Assembly (NCBI GenBank): GCA_000181795.3
Contig: CM012954.1
Span: forward strand, 15,804,160-15,868,159
DNA length: 64,000 nucleotides
Direction of reading: 5' to 3'
DNA from: Trichinella spiralis
Lineage: Eukaryota > Nematoda > Enoplea > Trichinellida > Trichinellidae
The notes beneath the pieces were generated by a model, which was given only the letters and a program-made list of their open reading frames with translations, did not search any database and was not told the DNA's origin. Numbering within the stretch: position 1 is the first letter of the stretch; each line of letters starts with the position of its first letter. A program made the position numbers and the translations under genes. Positions 57,541 to 64,000 of this stretch are shown here, piece by piece.

Positions 57541-58106
57541 ATGAACAGAAAAATTATAATCTCTCTTCTACTGTCCACATTGACAATCACCAGCTTTGGT
57601 GAGAGAACTTTTCAACTGCGAGGAATCGTATTCTGCGCTTCAAGCCCTGCGACCAATCTGATGGTGAAAATTTACGATAAACGTCAGCAATACAAATAAA
57701 ATTTGTTGTTTGTAAATAATATGTAAATTTTGTTGTATTTTTAGCAATTGATTCAGAATCTCTGCCAAATGAATTGAACAGAACAACAACCGACAGCAGT
57801 GGATATTTCACACTGGAAGCGACCACTGACGATGACACACCTTTGGAACCGTTTGTGAATATTTGGCACAACTGCTTCGAATCCGTCATGAAGGTATGCA
57901 AAAAAGTGACTAGATGAATTGTAAAAATTTTTTCCCATTCACTAATTTAGCAGCGCTAATTTTAGGGTTGTGATCGAGTGCTGAGAGTTAAAATACCGAA
58001 AAATTACATAACTCAAGACAAAGAAAACGTGAACACATTCGACTTGGGAAAAATAAATTTGGAATCTCGATTCGAACACATCCGAGAATGCGAATGTGAA
58101 GAGTGA
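57541..58106 (+). CDS. Transthyretin-like (TTL) family secreted protein 2
   Basis: Exons 57541-57682, 57745-57893 and 57966-58106, giving 143 aa in exact frame. It has the same three-exon structure as its upstream neighbour. Signal peptide MNRKIIISLLLSTLTITSFG, then FQLRGIVFCAS, MVKIYDK, the TTDSSGYFTLEA strand, FVNIWHNCFESV and a C-terminal FDLGKINLES. It ends in a Cys/Glu-rich tail (ECECEE). The first donor (GTCAGC) is atypical but needed to avoid an early stop and to keep the family frame. The sequence has diverged well from TTL 1, so the duplication is not recent. Poly(A) signal candidate at 58236-58241. Confidence 0.92.
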
Positions 58107-59138
58107 TTTTTTTTGTTTTTTATATTTAAATTCGTACAATCTGCCAATTATTATCGATGATCATGTTTTGATATAAAAAGAAGTGAATGAATACCATCAT
58201 CAATTTTGAGAAGTGTAAAAATTGTTTCCAAATTAAATAAAGCCAGCATTCGAGCATGAAACTGCTAACTAATTGAAATTGTAGGGAAAATATATAATTA
58301 GTAGTATTCATTTCAAATTGCTGCTAATTACATACAATTGAAATCAAGTAAACTGAATATAAAACTAGCTTACAGAAAATATTTCAAATCAACAACACTA
58401 GTTTGTAATATAACAGAGAAGAATATAGAAATTGCCAAAATTACCGAAAAAATAAGTTCACGAATTTGCATATTTTGGAATAGCAAAGATGAAGGGAAAG
58501 AAAAGGCGGAACAGTTGCTTTTCAAATCCGTGACAAGTGCATTTTATTTGCTCAGCAGCTTAACTGAAGATGCATTGACGTGTTGCCTGCCACCCGCAGT
58601 GGCAGAACATCCAAATACGTGAAATAACCCAGACGAGAGCTGTTCTTCCAAATCAACTTTTGTCAGAAAATTCAATTTTCACATTTCACACGCTGAAACA
58701 ATAAATTCTCGTTCGAAAGAGTAATTGTTGTCATTTATTAATTTTTTTTGCTTCATATTAAAAATTGATTGGTGGTGGAGATTATTTAATAAGAGCTTGC
58801 TTGCCCAGAGCGTTTCGGTCGCTTTTGCGTATTGTTGGAGCAGAGAATCTAAATCAAAAGCTTCAGAAGTGAAAAAGTTTCCTCATCTAATTTGCCCATT
58901 GCCGCCAGTTTTTCACAATTCGAATCAGCAGTGCATAAAAGCTCTCTTCATCTAGCTGAAATTGATCTCCAAGTGGTCAACCAAGCCGGCTGGTAGTTAA
59001 GACAAAGAACAGCTCGGGTGGCATTTGTGGGGACTGTTGATTTGATTGTTCAAAGCAAATAAACGTACACTCGCCTTTTGATAGGATCAATTTGATAACG
59101 TTGTATTATTATTGATCCTATGCAAGCCCAAGTCAGGG
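58107..59138. other. Intergenic between TTL 2 and the ligand-gated channel
   Basis: 1 kb. The left part is the 3' flank of TTL 2. A 94-codon plus-strand frame at 58338-58622 is open but without recognisable features; I do not call it. The right part should hold the channel promoter. Confidence 0.5.
58236..58241 (+). terminator. Candidate poly(A) signal of TTL gene 2
   Basis: AATAAA 130 bp after the stop codon. Confidence 0.6.
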
Positions 59139-62117
59139 ATGCATTTTCCAACCATGCATTATTCACTGCAACATTTCGTTACTGTCATAATTTTGTCCGT
59201 TGTTTATGATCGACCATTGAATGTTGAGAGTTTGGATTTCAACAATTGGGCAAAAGCACAGATGTCTTGGAAAAAGTATGCTTTAAATTTCAAAATTAAC
59301 AAACAACCACCAATTAATATTTTGGTTCGAATTCTGCAGTGAATACAGCAGTAGCGTGTGGAAATTCAGACCATGGCGTGAGCAGTATATTATACGGGAA
59401 TTGTTGAAAACTTATGATATTAAAACAAGACCCCAGGTGAGTAAAAGTCCTACAACTGACTCAACATCCGGTCCAGACCGTGGTGAGCCCGTGGTCGTGC
59501 ACACCGCCCTGATGTTGCAGACGATCAATTCAGTCGACGAAATAAACATGGCAAGTGTAAAAATTAAATCTTCTTTTATCTTTGCTCAAAAATATTTATT
59601 AATACTTTGATAATTTGAAAAATCCTCAGCTTATTTCATCGAAAAATAATAATAAAAGTTGAACGTGAAGAAAATTTCAAAATAAAAAAGAATTGATCAG
59701 AAAAAGATCATTTAATGAACCAACCAGTTTTTGATTGTTGAAGAAGTAATTATATACTTTCGCCAAATTAGTCATTGATCGAATATTTCTTCAATTGAGC
59801 ATTTTACAAAACGTTCCAACAATTGCAAATAAATAAGTATAATTGCCGATTTAAAGAGAATGAAAATGAAAATTTAAATTCTATCCTTTCACAAGGAATT
59901 CAAAGCAAGATTTCGATTTGAACAACGGTGGACAGATGAGAGATTAAATTTCCACCGTTTCAATGATGAAAATGGGAAAAAAATTGAAAATGTTCACCTC
60001 GCCTATGATCAAGTGATCTGGAAACCCGACACATTTTTCCAAAACGAAAAATCCGGTACATTTCACGTTGTTGACCAGCCTAATTGTTTTGTCAAAATTT
60101 TTCCAGATGGAAAAGTGCTCTACAACGTCAGGTTGTCAGAGCATAATTACATTTATTTTTTATTTATTTACATATATATGTATATCATTGAAAATATTTT
60201 CTTTTCTACAGAATTGGTATGACTTTCTCGTGCGTGATGAATTTGCACAATTATCCGATGGATACACAGGAATGTGTTATTGATTTCGCGAGCTGTCAGT
60301 TAGTTGTGAGGTAGAATACAAGAATGATCAATTACAAAAATGTCACTTTTAAGATGGATATACTACTGAAGATATAATTTATGTCTGGGAAGAAACACCG
60401 ATTCACGTCGATCCCCAAGTCACCTCTGTCTTACCGAACATGGCAATAAAAGCAATCACAAATGGCACTTGTACGAGCAAAACGAATACTGGTAAAAGAA
60501 TATACACGAAGAAAGAAAAATCACTACTTACTTATTAATAGCTGATTTTGTTTGCTATTTCAGGAGAATACAGTTGCCTTCGGATATCGTTGATTTTTGA
60601 ACGCCAGTTTTCTTTTTTTCTTCTACAACTCTACATCCCGTCCAGTCTGCTGGTCGTTGTGTCCTGCCTTTCTTATTGGATCGACTGGAGAGCTTCGGCC
60701 GGAAGAATGCTACTCACTATTGTCACTCTGCTGACTCTGATCACCCAACATTACAGTAAGATTTCTGTTCGACTAATTTCAAATTTAGTGACCCAAAAAA
60801 ATTAATGCGCGCGAAATTAAATTTTTTCAAATTGTATTTATTTTAATTCAAATAATTTTATTATACATTCTTTTTAAATTAAATAAATTTCAAATTCAAT
60901 GTTAAAGATGAAATGTAGTTGACAATAATTACAGTAAACAATTTAGTCATTTGGAAAAATACGATAAATTGCATCAGGTAATTTATTTCTTAATATTCTT
61001 TATTAATAAGAATGTTTTCGTATAATTTTGAAGTAAATTTTGCAGCTGTAATGTTTCATAGTGATGATGACGTATTCAAATTGAATGACTGTAATATTGT
61101 TATATTCAAGTGCGAATAAGTACAACTTTTAAAAAATGAGGCTGACAAAATACAGTGGCGATAGGATTTTAATTTTGAGCAAATAAAATTAAAATTTATG
61201 AGTGAAAAAGTACATTGTTAGGCGTTAGCGCAAATTTGCCACCAGTTTCTTATGCAACAGCTATCGATGTTTGGGTCGGAGCTTGTGTGGTATTTGTTTT
61301 TACTTCTCTCGTCGAATATGCATTCGTTAACTACATCGGCTTGATACAACAACAAAAAAGAATCGCATCCTCTTATCCCTTTCAACGGCTGTCCAATGTA
61401 CAGCAGGATGTATTTGAAAATCTGTGCCAACAATCTACCTCTGGCGAACATCATTCATCACCATCATTTCATGACGAGAAATATGACAAGTATTCTTATT
61501 TTCACTACGTGAGTATACTTTGCTTTTTAAAGAACAATCCATTTGGTTTATCTTTTCTATGGAATATTTTAATAATTAATCAAATTAATTTTCAAGTTTT
61601 TTTTAATTTCTATCTTTCAAATGACTTTAAAATGTTTGAACTGTTTCAGTTTTTTCATGGCTTACGTTCACGTAAAAATTCAAGACGTCAGCTATCGACG
61701 AGTAGAACACAAGCAGTTGATGAATTCAACAATACGGAATCGCTGATAATTAAGTACATCAGAGTTTACTTAAATTCAGTATTTTTATAAATATGCAATT
61801 AATATATATATAAATTTGCTTTTTGGCGATACTTAACATAGATAGTGCTTGAATTTAGCAATCCAGAATTCAGTGCTGAGGAACCATGTTCGTGTGTCAT
61901 GTCGCAAAGAGCGCAACGTCGTTTATATCACCAATTACATCTGCCTGCTTTGGACACTGACTTTTACTTTCTGTGGAATGATCGTGCGGAAAAAATAGAT
62001 TCCATCTTTCGATACTTAATCCCTATTTGTTTTTTCTTCTTCAATATAGTGTATTGGAGTGTTTATTATATTCCAGTGATGCAAGCAAAGATGAAAAATC
62101 AGTTTTCAGCTCGATAG
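59139..62117 (+). CDS. Cys-loop ligand-gated channel, glutamate/glycine-chloride type
   Basis: Exons 59139-59275, 59340-59550, 59896-60131, 60212-60294, 60354-60491, 60564-60755, 61222-61508, 61650-61753 and 61859-62117, giving 548 aa in exact frame. It is a pentameric neurotransmitter-gated channel subunit. The ligand-binding domain has [43 protein letters not shown] and the Cys-loop [16 protein letters not shown] second cysteine pair ([12 protein letters not shown]) is the mark of glutamate- and glycine-gated chloride channels. M1 has [16 protein letters not shown]2 [16 protein letters not shown]3 [20 protein letters not shown], then a cytoplasmic loop, and M4 [19 protein letters not shown]. 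Exon 2 appears to end at a GC donor (ATG, then GCAAGT at 59551). The pore segment is unusual (see findings). The start (59139 or 59154) is uncertain. Confidence 0.94.
60756..61221 (+). other. Intron in the M2 region of the channel gene
   Basis: 466 bp, AT-rich, splitting the end of M2 from the LPPVSY motif. The phase (1) and family alignment are exact across it. No other content. Confidence 0.75.
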
Positions 62118-62955
62118 TATGCTTCAGCATTTTATCAAATTATGTTTCCGTTATTTTACTTTCTACTATGTATATATTTAATCAATTTCATCTGAAAAGG
62201 AACCAGTGCTTTTTCATTTTTGATTCAAAATTAACAGAACGAATGTATAATGTTCTTTCCAATATGTATTTTTCAGCTGCTATGTTTCAAACACTAAAAA
62301 TTCTAATATAAACCTGAAAATCATAAAAATACAGTTTAAACTAATGAAGAAAATTCTTTACCACAAGCCGTAAATTTTAAATTGTTACAAGTGTTGTGTG
62401 ATTTTAAATTCGTTTTATTCTAATTAAAATTGCATCAACTTAAAATGGTATAAAAGCATGTTGAATTAGATACTAAAAGCTTCTGTATTTCTTAGTTTAT
62501 ATTCTTTGATGGTAAACAAAACGTGTTTTATTAGCGAATGTTTATTCGACTAATTGCCAAAATATGTGTTATAAAGTTAATTCTCATCTTAAGCTAATAC
62601 GAAAATTTGGAATTTCACAAATAATAATTCGATCAGGAAGCATTTATTTTATTTTAAAGCTTAGTAAACGTGGCGATATTCTTAAAAAAATTGTCAAATG
62701 CGAAAAGGTTACTTCACAGCCATAAACAAATACAATGTGTACGAATCAAATGTCATATAGCAGGTGAGCGATTTTCATTTCAAAATAAAATGTGCGCAAA
62801 GTCTGATTGGTCAACAATGATTATGAAAAATTGTTCGGGGGCAATTTGTAATAAATTAGATGAAACACAGTTGACCATGCATTGTATAATAACATTTTTT
62901 TAAAAAAAAGTACACCTATAAATAAATGAATATATACAGAACCTCCCTGCCACAC
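62118..62955. other. Intergenic between the convergent channel and MEMO1 genes
   Basis: 0.84 kb holding both 3' flanks. AT-rich; the 77-codon frame at 62670-62903 has no features. Confidence 0.6.
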
Positions 62956-64000
62956 CTACGCCGGCTTGAATACAAGAGAGCCGGCCGCATAGCTGACCGA
63001 CGAGTCGTGCATTGATCGACAATGATTCGACTGCGAATAGTGCAAAAATTGAAAATCGCCTCGACGATTATTAATTTCATGTAAATGTTCCGTTGCCTAA
63101 ATTGATTATACACATATAGACAGATATAATTTTCCAAGTGGAAGAAGAAATATGCCATTTTGAGATTTGTCACCTGCAATAATACGGATATTGGATGTCG
63201 ACCACAGATTGTATTGCCGGTACGTTTTAAATAATCATTGAATGCCGCAGAGTCGAGATTTTCAATAATTTTCATACCTTCACGATCCAATCGCTCGATG
63301 CTGGAATGAATCTCACCACCAGTTTTGTCGTATTTTGTAAAATGAAATCGATGTCCTGAAAAAGTGAAATATGTATGATTCGATGGCAAAGAAGAAGAAA
63401 ACCAATTATTGTCTATAGCGTTTGTTTTACTATTCGCAACAGCATTTATTCAAAATCCATTCATTGTTCAATGATAAACGCATAATTTCTATTTGAACAA
63501 TTATATATATATATTTACCATTTTTCACAATACATTATTTTCAATTGAACAAAATAAAACCAACCAATAATTATATACGGGACTATTTTTAAATTATGAG
63601 TTGTGATTAATGATCAGAGAAGCGAGATATATTGCCAAATAGTCAGATTCACTAAAATACTAATTTGTCATTCATGCTTGGGTTCACTTTGTGCACGTGA
63701 AGTGAATAAAATTGAAGAAAGAATGCAACGGTGAAAACAGAAAGTCAAACAAACAGTGAACAACAATGCCGCAAGTAATTCTTGAAAATTATTTTTCATC
63801 ATCAACAATTGATATCTTTCAAAACTGACATAATGGTATTTGGGTGTGAATTATTTGAATGGGAGGAAATTGTTCTGACATTTTCCAATGATAAAAGCTT
63901 TACAAAAATAATAAGTGGCTAATAAAGCTTTTTGGTGGTTTGGGTGTGGGGGGGGACTCATGTAAAAATCAATAGCAAAAAATTGCAAAATTGAAAACGA
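62956..64000 (-). CDS. memo1: MEMO1 homologue, C-terminal exons only
   Basis: Two minus-strand exons are visible, 63174-63355 and 62956-63096, encoding the last 107 or so residues of about 300. MEMO1 is a dioxygenase-fold protein linked to receptor-tyrosine-kinase signalling, cell motility and iron/redox handling. The first visible exon reads HRFHFTKYDKTGGEIHSSIE, then RLDREGMKIIENLD and NTICGRHPISVLLQ; the GRHPI motif and the histidine belong to the conserved core. The last exon has FLHYSQSNHCRSMHDSSVSY, then AAGSLVF, matching the family's SSVSYAAGAL ending. From 63356 to the right edge I see only intron, AT-rich. The rest of the gene lies outside the window. Confidence 0.93.

Noticed and set aside
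58338-58622. 94-codon plus-strand frame between TTL 2 and the channel
   Set aside because: No recognisable motif or signal peptide; not distinguishable from noise without expression data.
59437-59476. Possible short intron inside exon 2 of the channel (CAG, then GTGAGT, to TCCAG)
   Set aside because: Its 40-nt length would break the frame, and longer versions would remove the conserved strand [12 protein letters not shown]; retaining it closes the whole gene in frame.

Overview
The window is about 64 kb of AT-rich animal DNA that looks nematode. It carries two transthyretin-like (TTL) genes, a family essentially confined to nematodes. Its HIF-1 homologue has the nematode-type bHLH and degradation motif, and its dynamin closely follows the nematode DYN-1 pattern. 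Genes have many small exons, introns mostly of 45-70 bp with a few of 1-2.5 kb, and tightly packed neighbours on both strands. The clade within Nematoda cannot be fixed from this sequence alone. I see no rRNA, CRISPR array, integrated virus or intact transposon, and no tRNA that I could recognise by eye.

Left part. A Scribble/LET-413 polarity scaffold (minus strand, 1-6566) runs off the left edge inside its first PDZ domain. At 8122-17453 lies a cluster of five secreted cysteine-rich genes (called A to E here; A on minus, B-E on plus). Each has a signal-peptide exon followed by exons that encode one 8-cysteine module each, all joined by phase-1 introns. This is the least familiar system in the window.

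Middle part. A small KGD4-like subunit gene of 2-oxoglutarate dehydrogenase (minus, 18407-18664) is followed by a MatB/ACSF3-type malonyl-CoA synthetase (plus, 19666-21363), a TPD52-family gene (minus, 21597-23415), a complete dynamin (minus, 24917-30478), the ribosome-biogenesis factor UTP14 (minus, 31388-33723) and, head-to-head with it, a complete Discs large MAGUK (plus, 34440-40078). Scribble and Discs large act in the same epithelial polarity module and sit only about 28 kb apart here.

Right part. After a gene-poor 4.3 kb come an orphan 7TM receptor (plus, 44381-45571), HIF-1 (minus, 45858-51137), cytosolic malate dehydrogenase (minus, 53286-55111), the two TTL genes (plus, 56594-57131 and 57541-58106), a glutamate/glycine-type Cys-loop chloride channel (plus, 59139-62117) and the 3' end of MEMO1 (minus, 62956 to the right edge).

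Exon models were assembled by hand from splice signals, reading frame and family similarity recalled from memory. For thirteen complete multi-exon genes (A-E, MatB, TPD52, dynamin, UTP14, DLG, HIF-1, MDH, channel) the exon lengths sum to an exact multiple of three and the phases close. Similarity statements are recollections of family sequences, not database results.
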